Positions 47,062-60,657 of a stretch of 64,000 bases of DNA are shown here, one piece after another; position 1 is the first letter of the stretch; the number at the start of each line of letters is the position of its first letter. Made by a program: the position numbers and the translations under genes. This DNA is from Cyprinodon diabolis (Eukaryota > Chordata > Actinopteri > Cyprinodontiformes > Cyprinodontidae). A model generated the notes under the pieces. It saw only the letters and a program-made list of their open reading frames with translations, was not told the DNA's origin and made no database searches. Where the stretch lies: NCBI GenBank assembly GCA_030533445.1, contig JARPUW010000568.1:124001-188000 (forward strand), written 5' to 3'.

Positions 47062-50000
47062 TTATAATTCTCCCGTATACCCAAAACTTCGGCGCGTAAC
47101 TAGTCCCGCACGGTTTGGCGGATCGGGCCCAAAGTTGGCACACGCGTCGGGACCAATGGGGTGATGTGTGCTTGTATAAAACTTTCTCATTAGTCCGAAG
47201 GTTTGCGAATTATTAGCGAAAACGTCGCAAAAAAATCCCATAGGAAATGAATGGGGAGAGGAAAAAAAAAGCATAAAAAACAGCACTTCACTGTGTCGCC
47301 ATACATTCACCTAGAAAAACAGTTTGAAGCTCAGTTTGTAGATAAATCCTTCGTCTATTTAAAACTGAAGACGGTATGTTGATAACTGCTACGGTTTTTG
47401 TATAATCAGACCTCAAGCGCCACAAAGTTTTAGCAAAATCCAGCCTGCTAGAGTGGAGCAACTGAAAAGCTAGAGTGTGAGGCAGGCGTTTTTTAAACAC
47501 AAAAAAACATTTTAAACTCGCCCTCACGGCCACATATTTATAGCTAGAGTCACCATTTTTGGTCAGTTTGTAGACTGAAATCTCTGGACCCACACAATAT
47601 CTTCGGAATTACGGTAGGATTAATACTTTTCCTTAAAAACCCTCCAGACCGACCTAAAGTCGATGAAAATCAGAGCCGTTTTTCATTGGTTTTGGAGCAG
47701 AAGAGGGGAGAAAAACGAATCAGACTATGTGTTTTAAACTCGTCATAAATATTTTTCTGAATGACACACATACACCAAAGTTGGCATAGTTGGAGTCGAA
47801 GGATGACTGACGCTCACGGTGAAAAAATTTTTTGAATAACTCATACGGTTTTTGCTCAGCAGTCGTTTGTTCGGAGGACATTTTAAGCACCTGAAAGCTG
47901 AGTGACAGTGACCTGCTGCAGCTAGCTCAATTAGAAGCTTAGGTGTGATGAAACGTTTTTTCTTTTTCTTTCTCTTCCCATTCAGTTTGTAGATGACCTA
48001 CAGCCATGAAAGTTACTCCAATTGAAGACAAGATATAGCTGTCGCTTAGATAAAAAGAATTTTTCAGATACCTTTTACGGTTTTTACTCAGCAGTCGTTT
48101 GTTCGGAGGGGTGCTTTAGCAGCTAAAAGGTGAGTGAGAGTGAGGTCCTGCAGTTCAAACAAAGGGAGGAGCAGGTGGGCCAACCATTTTGTTTGTGCTT
48201 CGTTTTGGGTTGTGAAAGACCTACAGACATGAAGGTTACCCCAGTCTGAGACAAAGGATAGATGTTGCTTTCACTGAAAGAATTTTTCAGATATCTTTTA
48301 CGGTTTTTGCTCAGCAGTCGTTTGTTCGGAGGGTAAGCACCTGGAAGCTAGCTGACAGTTAGCTTCTGCAGCAGCCTGCTAGAGTGCAGCTGCTGAAATC
48401 TTAGTGTGAGGCGGCCATTTTTTTAAGATCAAACATCTTATTCTCGCCCTCACGGCCACATATTTGGAGCTACAGTCACCATTTTTGGTCAGTTTGTAGA
48501 CTGAAACCTCTGGACTCACACAATGTCTTCGGAATTACGGTAGGATTAATACTTTTCCTTAAAAACCCTCCAGACCAACCTAAAGTCGATGAGAGTTTCA
48601 GCCTTTCTCTATTCTTTTTGAGCTGAAGATGGGAGAGAAACGAATCAGACTATGTGTTTTCAACTCGTCATAAATATTTTTCTGAATGACACACATACAC
48701 CAAAGTTGGTATAGTTGGAGTCGAAGGATTGCTGATGCTCATGGTGAAAATGTTTTTTGAATAACTCATACGGTTTTTGATCAGTAGTCGTTTGTTCGGT
48801 GCCGTTCTTCCCATACAAAAAAGCCTGGGAAGAAGAAACCAATAGTGAGTGCAGCTGTTGTCTGTGTCAGTGAGAGGCTCGTTAAGCGTTGTCAAGGTTA
48901 CCAAGCTTCAAACAGATTTTACCTCTGCTGTTTTAAACAGCACATATTAATCTAATGGAGGGTGAAAGGACTGATTTAACATTGGGAAATGGATACTATA
49001 TGACTGCTGTCCATGACACTTCCCTTGCCACTCAGCACTGATAGACTTTCAAAATAAGACTCCAGGGACCCTACAAAATAAAAGCCTCTATATTTTTTAC
49101 ATATATTTATTGCCCTATATGGCTCAACATTATGACCCAAACTCAACCCCGTTTTAGAGAATAGACTCTAGGAGACTGTTTAAAACACACCCTATAGCAA
49201 ATTTCAAAATAAAAGCCTCCCATTTCCGCTTCATCTACTGCCCTAATAACATGGAAAAAGAGTGATTTAACGATTGGAAAGTAATCAACTATCATTGACG
49301 GGTCTGAACATTTTCTATAAACACAACTCTGTTGGACTTTCAAAATAAGACTCCAGGGACCCTACAAAATAAAAGCCTCTAGATTATAGTAATGCATTAA
49401 TTGATGCAAATGGCTCAACATTATGACCCAAACTCTTCCAGGTTGTTTTTATTAGACTCTAGTGACCTTTTCAAAACACACCCCAGAGCAAATTTCACAA
49501 TAAAAGTCTCCCATTTACTCTGTAATACAGCAACTATTCACCTAATAACATGGAAAACCAGTGATTTAACATTTGGAAATGGATTCTATATCACTGCTGG
49601 GCGTGACCCATCTTTTGATGCACATTCATGATAGACTTTCAAAATAAGACTACAAGGACTCTACAGAATAAAAGCCTCTTCCTTATACACACTCATACAT
49701 TCTGGCATATTGCTCATTGCCATTGGTGATTTCATCACTGCAATGGCTCTTAGAAGGCGGGCGGAGCCCGCCAAAGGTGATTACATCACTGCAATGGCTC
49801 TTAGCAGGCGGGCGGAGCCCGCCATTGGTGATTTCATCACTGCAATGGCTCTTAGAAGGCGGGCAGAGCCCGCCATTGGTGATTTTTTTCTTCACTGAGA
49901 TGGCTCCTCGCAGGCGGGCGAAGCCCGCCAACTGGGCTTTACCCACTGTGTTTCAATATGGACAACCCATATTACCCTTGTGCATCATACGCTGTGCACG

Positions 50001-50206
50001 TCTATTTCCCAGATTTCAGCACAAGTGGCACACAGCTCTCTTTACCCATGAACTTGCCCTCTTTCCTTCCCTCAGCAGCCCTCAAAGGCGTAAGCAGTTG
50101 GTCTGGGGAGCCCCGACGTCACTTGCCAGGGCCGTATTGGCCCGGTTCCCCAGACGGGCAGTAGGTGGCCCCCCTCAAAATTTCTTTAGAAATTTTCTAG
50201 TTATTA
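47062..50206 (+). repeat. Unit 15, type Y tail lacking a 27-bp insert, 3145 bp
   Basis: TATAAAA starts at 47175. The tail is type Y, but the extra short hairpin copy normally found in the 51-bp array is gone: the array is 197 bp instead of 224 bp, exactly 27 bp less. This removes the only well-placed ATG of the long minisatellite frame. CCTCGCAGG near 49907 is a private change. No 66-72-bp repeat is present. Confidence 0.95.
49733..49929. repeat. 51-bp GC-hairpin minisatellite, unit 15 (type Y minus 27 bp)
   Basis: This type Y array has lost the 27-bp short copy: CCGCCAAAGGTG follows the first hairpin directly. Confidence 0.93.
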
Positions 50207-53200
50207 TTATAATTCTCCCGTATACCCAAAACTTCGGCGCGTAACTAGTCCCGCACGGTTTGGCGGATCGGGCCCAAAGTTGGCACACGCGTCGGGACCA
50301 ATGGGGTGATGTGTGCTTGTATAAAACTTTCTCATTAGTCCGAAGGTTTGCGAATTATTAGCGAAAACGTCGCAAAAAAATCCCATAGGAAATGAATGGG
50401 GAGAGGAAAAAAAAAGCATAAAAAACAGCACTTCACTGTGTCGGCATACATTCACCTAGAAAAACAGTTTGAAGCTCAGTTTGTAGATAAATCCTTCGTC
50501 TATTTAAAACTGAAGACGGTATGTTGATAACTGCTACGGTTTTTGTATAATCAGACCTCAAGCGCCACAAAGTTTTAGCAAAATCCAGCCTGCTAGAGTG
50601 GAGCAACTGAAAAGCTAGAGTGTGAGGCAGGCGTTTTTTAAACACAAAAAAACATTTTAAACTCGCCCTCACGGCCACATATTTATAGCTAGAGTCACCA
50701 TTTTTGGTCAGTTTGTAGACTGAAATCTCTGGACCCACACAATATCTTCGGAATTACGGTAGGATTAATACTTTTCCTTAAAAACCCTCCAGACCGACCT
50801 AAAGTCGATGAAAATCAGAGCCGTTTTTCATTGGTTTTGGAGCAGAAGAGGGGAGAAAAACGAATCCGACTATGTGTTTTAAACTCGTCATAAATATTTT
50901 TCTGAATGACACACATACACCAAAGTTGGCATAGTTGGAGTCGAAGGATGACTGACGCTCACGGTGAAAAAATTTTTTGAATAACTCATACGGTTTTTGC
51001 TCAGCAGTCGTTTGTTCGGAGGACATTTTAAGCACCTGAAAGCTGAGTGACAGTGACCTGCTGCAGCTAGCTCAATTAGAAGCTTAGGTGTGATGAAACG
51101 TTTTTTCTTTTTCTTTCTCTTCCCATTCAGTTTGTAGATGACCTACAGCCATGAAAGTTACTCCAATTGAAGACAAGATATAGCTGTCGCTTAGATAAAA
51201 AGAATTTTTCAGATACCTTTTACGGTTTTTACTCAGCAGTCGTTTGTTCGGAGGGGTGCTTTAGCAGCTAAAAGGTGAGTGAGAGTGAGGTCCTGCAGTT
51301 CAAACAAAGGGAGGAGCAGGTGGGCCAACCATTTTGTTTGTGCTTCGTTTTGGGTTGTGAAAGACCTACAGACATGAAGGTTACCCCAGTCTGAGACAAA
51401 GGATAGATGTTGCTTTCACTGAAAGAATTTTTCAGATATCTTTTACGGTTTTTGCTCAGCAGTCGTTTGTTCGGAGGGTAAGCACCTGGAAGCTAGCTGA
51501 CAGTTAGCTTCTGCAGCAGCCTGCTAGAGTGCAGCTGCTGAAATCTTAGTGTGAGGCGGCCATTTTTTAAGATCAAACATCTTATTCTCGCCCTCACGGC
51601 CACATATTTGGAGCTACAGTCACCATTTTTGGTCAGTTTGTAGACTGAAACCTCTGGACTCACACAATGTCTTCGGAATTACGGTAGGATTAATACTTTG
51701 CCTTAAAAACCCTCCAGACCAACCTAAAGTGGATGAGAGTTTCAGCCTTTCTCCATTCTTTTTGAGCTGAAGATGGGAGAAAAACGAATCAGACTATGTG
51801 TTTTCAACTCGTCATAAATATTTTTCTGAATGACACACATACACCAAAGTTGGTATAGTTGGAGTCGAAGGATTGCTGATGCTCATGGTGAAAATGTTTT
51901 TTGAATAACTCATACGGTTTTTGATCAGTAGTCGTTTGTTCGGTGCCGTTCTTCCCATACAAAAAAGCCTGGGAAGAAGAAACCAATAGTGAGTGCAGCT
52001 GTTGTCTGTGTCAGTGAGAGGCTCGTTAAGCGTTGTCAAGGTTACCAAGCTTCAAACAGATTTTACCTCTGCTGTTTTAAACAGCACATATTAATCTAAT
52101 GGAGGGTGAAAGGACTGATTTAACATTGGGAAATGGATACTATATGACTGCTGTACATGACACTTCCCTTGCCACTCAGCACTGATAGACTTTCAAAATA
52201 AGACTCCAGGGACCCTACAAAATAAAAGCCTCTATATTTTTTACATATATTTATTGCTCTATATGGCTCAACATTATGACCCAAACTCAACCCCGTTTTA
52301 GAGAATAGACTCTAGGAGACTGTTTAAAACACACCCTATAGCAAATTTCAAAATAAAAGCCTCCCATTTCCGCTTCATCTACTGCCCTAATAACATGGAA
52401 AAAGAGTGATTTAACGATTGGAAAGTAATCAACTATCATTGACGGGTCTGAACATTTTCTATAAACACAACTCTGTTGGACTTTCAAAATAAGACTCCAG
52501 GGACCCTACAAAATAAAAGCCTCTAGATTATAGTAATGCATTAATTGATGCAAATGGCTCAACATTATGACCCAAACTCTTCCAGGTTGTTTTTATTAGA
52601 CTCTAGTGACCTTTTCAAAACACACCCCAGAGCAAATTTCACAATAAAAGTCTCCCATTTACTCTGTAATACAGCAACTATTCACCTAATAACATGGAAA
52701 ACCAGTGATTTAACATTTGGAAATGGATTCTATATCACTGCTGGGCGTGACCCATCTTTTGATGCACATTCATGATAGACTTTCAAAATAAGACTACAAG
52801 GACTCTACAGAATAAAAGCCTCTTCCTTATACACACTCATACATTCTGGCATATTGCTCATTGCCATTGGTGATTTCATCACTGCAATGGCTCTTAGAAG
52901 GCGGGCGGAGCCCGCCAATGGTAACAGGCGGGCGGAGCCCGCCAAAGGTGATTACATCACTGCAATGGCTCTTAGCAGGCGGGCGGAGCCCGCCATTGGT
53001 GATTTCATCACTGCAATGGCTCTTAGAAGGCGGGCAGAGCCCGCCATTGGTGATTTTTTTCTTCACTGAGATGGCTCCTAGCAGGCGGGCGAAGCCCGCC
53101 AACTGGGCTTTACCCACTGTGTTTCAATATGGACAACCCATATTACCCTTGTGCATCATACTCTGTGCACGTCTATTTCCCAGATTTCAGCACAAGTGGC

Positions 53201-53374
53201 ACACAGCTCTCTTTGCCCATGAACTTGCCCTCTTTCCTTCCCTCAGCAGCCCTCAAAGGCGTAAGCAGTTGGTCTGGGGAGCCCCGACGTCACTTGCCAG
53301 GGCCGTATTGGCCCGGTTCCCCAGACGGGCAGTAGGTGGCCCCCCTCAAAATTTCTTTAGAAATTTTCTAGTTA
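50207..53374 (+). repeat. Unit 16, class a body and type Y tail, 3168 bp
   Basis: TATAAAA starts at 50320. It is a close relative of unit 9, sharing ACTTTGCC near 51696, CTGTACATG near 52151 and GATTATAGTAATG near 52530. CATACTCTGTGC near 53158 is private and replaces CATACGCTGTGC. No 66-72-bp repeat is present. Confidence 0.95.
52877..53100. repeat. 51-bp GC-hairpin minisatellite, unit 16 (type Y)
   Basis: Type Y arrangement of 224 bp with the 27-bp short copy. Confidence 0.92.
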
Positions 53375-56042
53375 TTATAATTCTCCCGTATACCCAAAAC
53401 TTCGGCGCGTAACTAGTCCCGCACGGTTTGGCAGATCGGGCCCAAAGTTGGCACACGCGTCGGGACCAATGGGGTGATGTGTGCTTGTATAAAACTTTCT
53501 CATTAGTCCGAAGGTTTGCGAATTATTAGCGAAAACGTCGCAAAAAAATCCCATAGGAAATGAATGGGGAGAGGAAAAAAAAAGCATAAAAAACAGCACT
53601 TCACTGTGTCGCCATACATTCACCTAGAAAAACAGTTTGAAGCTCAGTTTGTAGATAAATCCTTCGTCTATTTAAAACTGAAGACGGTATGTTGATAACT
53701 GCTACGGTTTTTGTATAATCAGACCTCAAGCGCCACAAAGTTTTAGCAAAATCCAGCCTGCTAGAGTGGAGCAACTGAAAAGCTAGAGTGTGAGGCAGGC
53801 GTTTTTTAAACACAAAAAAACATTTTAAACTCGCCCTCACGGCCACATATTTATAGCTAGAGTCACCATTTTTGGTCAGTTTGTAGACTGAAATCTCTGG
53901 ACCCACACAATATCTTCGGAATTACGGTAGGATTAATACTTTTCCTTAAAAACCCTCCAGACCGACCTAAAGTCGATGAAAATCAGAGCCGTTTTTCATT
54001 GGTTTTGGAGCAGAAGAGGGGAGAAAAACGAATCAGACTATGTGTTTTAAACTCGTCATAAATATTTTTCTGAATGACACACATACACCAAAGTTGGCAT
54101 AGTTGGAGTCGAAGGATGGCTGACGCTCACGGTGAAAAATTTTTTTGAATAACTCATACGGTTTTTGCTCAGCAGTCGTTTGTTCGGAGGACATTTTAAG
54201 CACCTGAAAGCTGAGTGACAGTGACCTGCTGCAGCTAGCTCAATTAGAAGCTTAGGTGTGATGAAACGTTTTTTCTTTTTCTTTCTCTTCCCATTCAGTT
54301 TGTAGATGACCTACAGCCATGAAAGTTACTCCAATTGAAGACAAGATATAGCTGTCGCTTAGATAAAAAGAATTTTTCAGATACCTTTTACGGTTTTTAC
54401 TCAGCAGTCGTTTGTTCGGAGGGGTGCTTTAGCAGCTAAAAGGTGAGTGAGAGTGAGGTCCTGCAGTTCAAACAAAGGGAGGAGCAGGTGGGCCAACCAT
54501 TTTGTTTGTGCTTCGTTTTGGGTTGTGAAAGACCTACAGACATGAAGGTTACCCCAGTCTGAGACAAAGGATAGATGTTGCTTTCACTGAAAGAATTTTT
54601 CAGATATCTTTTACGGTTTTTGCTCAGCAGTCGTTTGTTCGGAGGGTAAGCACCTGGAAGCTAGCTGACAGTTAGCTTCTGCAGCAGCCTGCTAGAGTGC
54701 AGCTGCTGAAATCTTAGTGTGAGGCGGCCATTTTTTTAAGATCAAACATCTTATTCTCGCCCTCACGGCCACATATTTGGAGCTACAGTCACCATTTTTG
54801 GTCAGTTTGTAGACTGAAACCTCTGGACTCACACAATGTCTTCGGAATTACGGTAGGATTAATACTTTTCCTTAAAAACCCTCCAGACCAACCTAAAGTC
54901 GATGAGTTTCAGCCTTTCTCCATTCTTTTTGAGCTGAAGATGGGAGAGAAACGAATCAGACTATGTGTTTTCAACTCGTCATAAATATTTTTCTGAATGA
55001 CACACATACACCAAAGTTGGTATAGTTGGAGTCGAAGGATTGCTGATGCTCATGGTGAAAATGTTTTTTGAATAACTCATACGGTTTTTGATCAGTAGTC
55101 GTTTGTTCGGTGCCGTTCTTCCCATACAAAAAAGCCTGGGAAGAAGAAACCAATAGTGAGTGCAGCTGTTGTCTGTGTCAGTGAGAGGCTCGTTAAGCGT
55201 TGTCAAGGTTACCAAGCTTCAAACAGATTTTACCTCTGCTGTTTTAAACAGCACATATTAATCTAATGGAGGGTGAAAGGACTGATTTAACATTGGGAAA
55301 TGGATACTATATGACTGCTGTCCATGACACTTCCCTTGCCACTCAGCACTGATAGACTTTCAAAATAAGACTCCAGGGACCCTACAAAATAAAAGCCTCT
55401 ATATTTTTTACATATATTTATTGCCCTATATGGCTCAATATTATGACCCAAACTCAACCCCGTTTTAGAGAATAGACTCTAGGAGACTGTTTAAAACACA
55501 CCCTATAGCAAATTTCAAAATAAAAGCCTCCCATTTCCGCTTCATCTACTGCCCTAATAACATGGAAAAAGAGTGATTTAACGATTGGAAAGTAATCAAC
55601 TATCATTGACGGGTCTGAACATTTTCTATAAACACAACTCTGTTGGACTTTCAAAATAAGACTCCAGCGACCCTACAAAATAAAAGCCTCTAGATTATAC
55701 TAATGCATTAATTGATGCAAATGGCTCAACATTATGACCCAAACTCTTCCAGGTTGTTTTTATTAGACTCTAGTGACCTTTTCAAAACACACCCAGAGCA
55801 AATTTCACAATAAAAGTCTCCCATTTACTCTGTAATACAGCAACTATTCACCTAATAACATGGAAAACCAGTGATTTAACATTTGGAAATTGATTCTATA
55901 TAACTGCTGGGCATGACCCATCTTTAGATGCACTTCCATGATAGACTTTCAAAATAAGACTCCAGGGACTCTACAGAATAAAAGACTCTTCCTTATACAC
56001 ACTCATACATTCTGGCATATTGCTCATTGCCATTTGTAATTT

Positions 56043-56238
56043 CATCACTGCAATGGCTCTTAGAAGGCGGGCAGAGCCCGCCATTGGTGATTTCATCACT
56101 GCAATGGCTCTTAGAAGGCGGGCGGAGCCCGCCATTGGTGATTTCATCACTGCAATGGCTCTTAGCAGGCGCCATTGCCCGCCATTGGTGATTTTTTTCA
56201 TCGCTGCAAGGGCTCCTAGCAGGCGGGCGGAGCCCACC
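56043..56238. repeat. 51-bp GC-hairpin minisatellite, unit 17 (type Z, 4 copies)
   Basis: Type Z arrangement. The third hairpin is replaced by GGCGCCATTGCCCGCC, which loses both the stem and the GC box and shortens the array by one base. Confidence 0.92.
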
Positions 56239-56511
56239 AACTGAGCTTTACCCACTGCGGTTCACTATAGACAACCCATATTACCCTTTTGCATCATACG
56301 CTGTGCACGTCTATTTCCCAGATTTCAGCACAAGTGGCACACAGCTCTCTTTGCCCATGACCTAGCCCTCTTTCCTTCCCTCAGCAGCCCTCAAAGGCGT
56401 AAGCAGTTGGTCTGGGGAGCCCCGACATCACTTGCCAGGGCCGTATTGGCCCTGTTCCCCAGACGGGCAGTAGGTGGCCCCCCTCAAAATTTCTTTAGAA
56501 ATTTTCTAGTT

Positions 56512-56782
56512 GGGGGGCCACATGCCGAAGGCATGGCCCACCTACTACTATTGCACATATTTATTCCGCGTATTATTGGGGGGCCACATGCCGAAGGCAT
56601 GGCCCACCTACTACTATTGCACATATTTATTCCGCGTATTATTGGGGGGCCACATGCCGAAGGCATGGCCCACCTACTACTATTGCACATATTTATTCCG
56701 CGTATTATTATTGGGGGGCCACATGCCGAAGGCATGGCCCACCTACTACTATTGCACATATTTATTCCGCGTATTATTATTA
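56512..56782. repeat. 66/69/72-bp minisatellite, unit 17 (4 copies)
   Basis: Copies start at 56512, 56578, 56644 and 56713, with periods 66, 66 and 69. The shared period suggests recent slippage or unequal exchange inside this array. Confidence 0.95.
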
Positions 56783-59700
56783 TTATAATTCTCCCGTATA
56801 CCCAAAACTTCGGCGCGTAACTAGTCCCGCACGGTTTGGCGGATCGGGCCCAAAGTTGGCACACGCGTCGGGACCAATGGGGTGATGTGTGCTTGTATAA
56901 AACTTTCTCATTAGTCCGAAGGTTTGCGAATTATTAGCGAAAACGTCGCAAAAAAATCCCATAGGAAATGAATGGGGAGAGGAAAAAAAAAGCATAAAAA
57001 ACAGCACTTCACTGTGTCGGCATACATTCACCTAGAAAAACAGTTTGAAGCTCAGTTTGTAGATAAATCCTTCGTCTATTTAAAACTGAAGACGGTATGT
57101 TGATAACTGCTACGGTTTTTGTATAATCAGACCTCAAGCGCCACAAAGTTTTAGCAAAATCCAGCCTGCTAGAGTGGAGCAACTGAAAAGCTAGAGTGTG
57201 AGGCAGGCGTTTTTTAAACACAAAAAAACATTTTAAACTCGCCCTCACGGCCACATATTTATAGCTAGAGTCACCATTTTTGGTCAGTTTGTAGACTGAA
57301 ATCTCTGGACCCACACAATATCTTCGGAATTACGGTAGGATTAATACTTTTCCTTAAAAACCCTCCAGACCGACCTAAAGTCGATGAAAATCAGAGCCGT
57401 TTTTCATTGGTTTTGGAGCAGAAGAGGGGAGAAAAACGAATCCGACTATGTGTTTTAAACTCGTCATAAATATTTTTCTGAATGACACACATACACCAAA
57501 GTTGGCATAGTTGGAGTCGAAGGATGACTGACGCTCACGGTGAAAAAATTTTTTGAATAACTCATACGGTTTTTGCTCAGCAGTCGTTTGTTCGGAGGAC
57601 ATTTTAAGCACCTGAAAGCTGAGTGACAGTGACCTGCTGCAGCTAGCTCAATTAGAAGCTTAGGTGTGATGAAACGTTTTTTCTTTTTCTTTCTCTTCCC
57701 ATTCAGTTTGTAGATGACCTACAGCCATGAAAGTTACTCCAATTGAAGACAAGATATAGCTGTCGCTTAGATAAAAAGAATTTTTCAGATACCTTTTACG
57801 GTTTTTACTCAGCAGTCGTTTGTTCGGAGGGGTGCTTTAGCAGCTAAAAGGTGAGTGAGAGTGAGGTCCTGCAGTTCAAACAAAGGGAGGAGCAGGTGGG
57901 CCAACCATTTTGTTTGTGCTTCGTTTTGGGTTGTGAAAGACCTACAGACATGAAGGTTACCCCAGTCTGAGACAAAGGATAGATGTTGCTTTCACTGAAA
58001 GAATTTTTCAGATATCTTTTACGGTTTTTGCTCAGCAGTCGTTTGTTCGGAGGGTAAGCACCTGGAAGCTAGCTGACAGTTAGCTTCTGCAGCAGCCTGC
58101 TAGAGTGCAGCTGCTGAAATCTTAGTGTGAGGCGGCCATTTTTTTAAGATCAAACATCTTATTCTCGCCCTCACGGCCACATATTTATAGCTAGAGTCAC
58201 CATTTTTGGTCAGTTTGTAGACTGAAATCTCTGGACCCACACAATATCTTCGGAATTACGGTAGGATTAATACTTTTCCTTAAAAACCCTCCAGACCGAC
58301 CTAAAGTCGATGAAAATCAGAGCCGTTTTTCATTGGTTTTGGAGCAGAAGAGGGGAGAAAAACGAATCAGACTATGTGTTTTAAACTCGTCGTAAATATT
58401 TTTCTGAATGACACACATACACCAAAGTTGGCATAGTTGGAGTCGAAGGATGACTGACGCTCACGGTGAAAAATTTTTTTGAATAACTCATACGGTTTTT
58501 GCTCAGCAGTCGTTTGTTCGGAGGACATTTTAAGCACCTGAAAGCTGAGTGACAGTGACCTGCTGCAGCTAGCTCAATTAGAAGCTTAGGTGTGATGAAA
58601 CGTTTTTTCTTTTTCTTTCTCTTCCCATTCAGTTTGTAGATGACCTACAGCCATGAAAGTTACTCCAATCGAAGACAAGATATAGCTGTCGCTTAGATAA
58701 AAAGAATTTTTCAGATACCTTTTACGGTTTTTGCTCAGCAGTCGTTTGTTCGGAGGGTAAGCACCTGGAAGCTAGCTGACAGTTAGCTTCTGCAGCAGCC
58801 TGCTAGAGTGCAGCTGCTGAAATCTTAGTGTGAGGCGGCCATTTTTTTAAGATCAAACATCTTATTCTCGCCCTCACGGCCACATATTTGGAGCTACAGT
58901 CACCATTTTTGGTCAGTTTGTAGACTGAAACCTCTGGACTCACACAATGTCTTCGGAATTACGGTAGGATTAATACTTTTCCTTAAAAACCCTCCAGACC
59001 AACCTAAAGTCGATGAGAGTTTCAGCCTTTCTCTATTCTTTTTGAGCTGAAGATGGGAGAGAAACGAATCAGACTATGTGTTTTCAACTCGTCATAAATA
59101 TTTTTCTGAATGACACACATACACCAAAGTTGGTATAGTTGGAGTCGAAGGATTGCTGATGCTCATGGTGAAAATGTTTTTTGAATAACTCATACGGTTT
59201 TTGATCAGTAGTCGTTTGTTCGGTGCCGTTCTTCCCATACAAAAAAGCCTGGGAAGAAGAAACCAATAGTGAGTGCAGCTGTTGTCTGTGTCAGTGAGAG
59301 GCTCGTTAAGCGTTGTCAAGGTTACCAAGCTTCAAACAGATTTTACCTCTGCTGTTTTAAACAGCACATATTAATCTAATGGAGGGTGAAAGGACTGATT
59401 TAACATTGGGAAATGGATACTATATGACTGCTGTCCATGACACTTCCCTTGCCACTCAGCACTGATAGACTTTCAAAATAAGACTCCAGGGACCCTACAA
59501 AATAAAAGCCTCTATATTTTTTACGTATATTTATTGCCCTATATGGCTCAACATTATGACCCAAACTCAATCCCGTTTTAGAGAATAGACTCTAGGAGAC
59601 TGTTTAAAACACACCCTATAGCAAATTTCAAAATAAAAGCCTCCCATTTCCGCTTCATCTACTGCCCTAATAACATGGAAAAAGAGTGATTTAACGATTG

Positions 59701-60657
59701 GAAAGTAATCAACTATCATTGACGGGTCTGAACATTTTCTATAAACACAACTCTGTTGGACTTTCAAAATAAGACTCCAGCGACCCTACAAAATAAAAGC
59801 CTCTAGATTATACTAATGCATTAATTGATGCAAATGGCTCAACATTATGACCCAAACTCTTCCAGGTTGTTTTTATTGGACTCTAGTGACCTTTTCAAAA
59901 CACACCCCAGAGCAAATTTCACAATAAAAGTCTCCCATTTACTCTGTAATACAGCAACTATTCACCTAATAACATGGAAAACCAGTGATTTAACATTTGG
60001 AAATGGATTCTATATCACTGCTGGGCGTGACCCATCTTTTGATGCACATTCATGATAGACTTTCAAAATAAGACTACAAGGACTCTACAGAATAAAAGCC
60101 TCTTCCTTATACACACTCATACATTCTGGCATATTGCTCATTGCCTTTGGTGATTTCATCACTGCAATGGCTCTTAGAAGGCGGGCGGAGCCCGCCAATG
60201 GTAACAGGCGGGCGGAGCCCGCCAAAGGTGATTACATCACTGCAATGGCTCTTAGCAGGCGGGCGGAGCCCGCCATTGGTGATTTCATCACTGCAATGGC
60301 TCTTAGAAGGCGGGCAGAGCCCGCCATTGGTGATTTTTTTCTTCACTGAGATGGCTCCTAGCAGGCGGGCGAAGCCCGCCAACTGGGCTTTACCCACTGT
60401 GTTTCAATATGGACAACCCATATTACCCTTGTGCATCATACGCTGTGCACGTCTATTTCCCAGATTTCAGCACAAGTGGCACACAGCTCTCTTTGCCCAT
60501 GAACTTGCCCTCTTTCCTTCCCTCAGCAGCCCTCAAAGGCGTAAGCAGTTGGTCTGGGGAGCCCCGACGTCACTTGCCAGGGCCGTATTGGCCCGGTTCC
60601 CAAGACGGGCAGTAGGTGGCCCCCCTCAAAATTTCTTTAGAAATTTTCTAGTTATTA
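56783..60657 (+). repeat. Unit 18, chimeric unit with internal duplication, 3875 bp
   Basis: TATAAAA starts at 56896. The unit runs normally to the second duplicate block, then switches within the 23 shared bases at 58164-58186 (CTCGCCCTCACGGCC and following) from second-block sequence back into first-block sequence, repeating part of the body. A second switch at about 58719-58732 jumps from the second to the third core motif and removes about 223 bp. The block offset (931) minus this deletion (223) predicts 708 extra bases; the excess over 3169 is 706. The tail is type Y without a 66-72-bp repeat. Confidence 0.95.
60157..60380. repeat. 51-bp GC-hairpin minisatellite, unit 18 (type Y)
   Basis: Type Y arrangement of 224 bp. 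It is unaffected by the rearrangement in the body of this unit. Confidence 0.92.

Larger units (their letters stand above)
53375..56782 (+). repeat. Unit 17, type Z tail with four 66-69-bp repeats, 3408 bp
   Basis: TATAAAA starts at 53488. Private variants include TTGGCAGATCG near 53428, GATGGCTGACG near 54115, AAAGACTC at 55981 and TTCACTATAGAC near 56262, the last of which breaks a conserved AATATGG/CCATATT hairpin. One 51-bp copy near 56167 reads GGCGCCATTGCCC, destroying its GC hairpin. Four copies of the 66-72-bp repeat make this the longest unit apart from unit 18. Confidence 0.95.
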
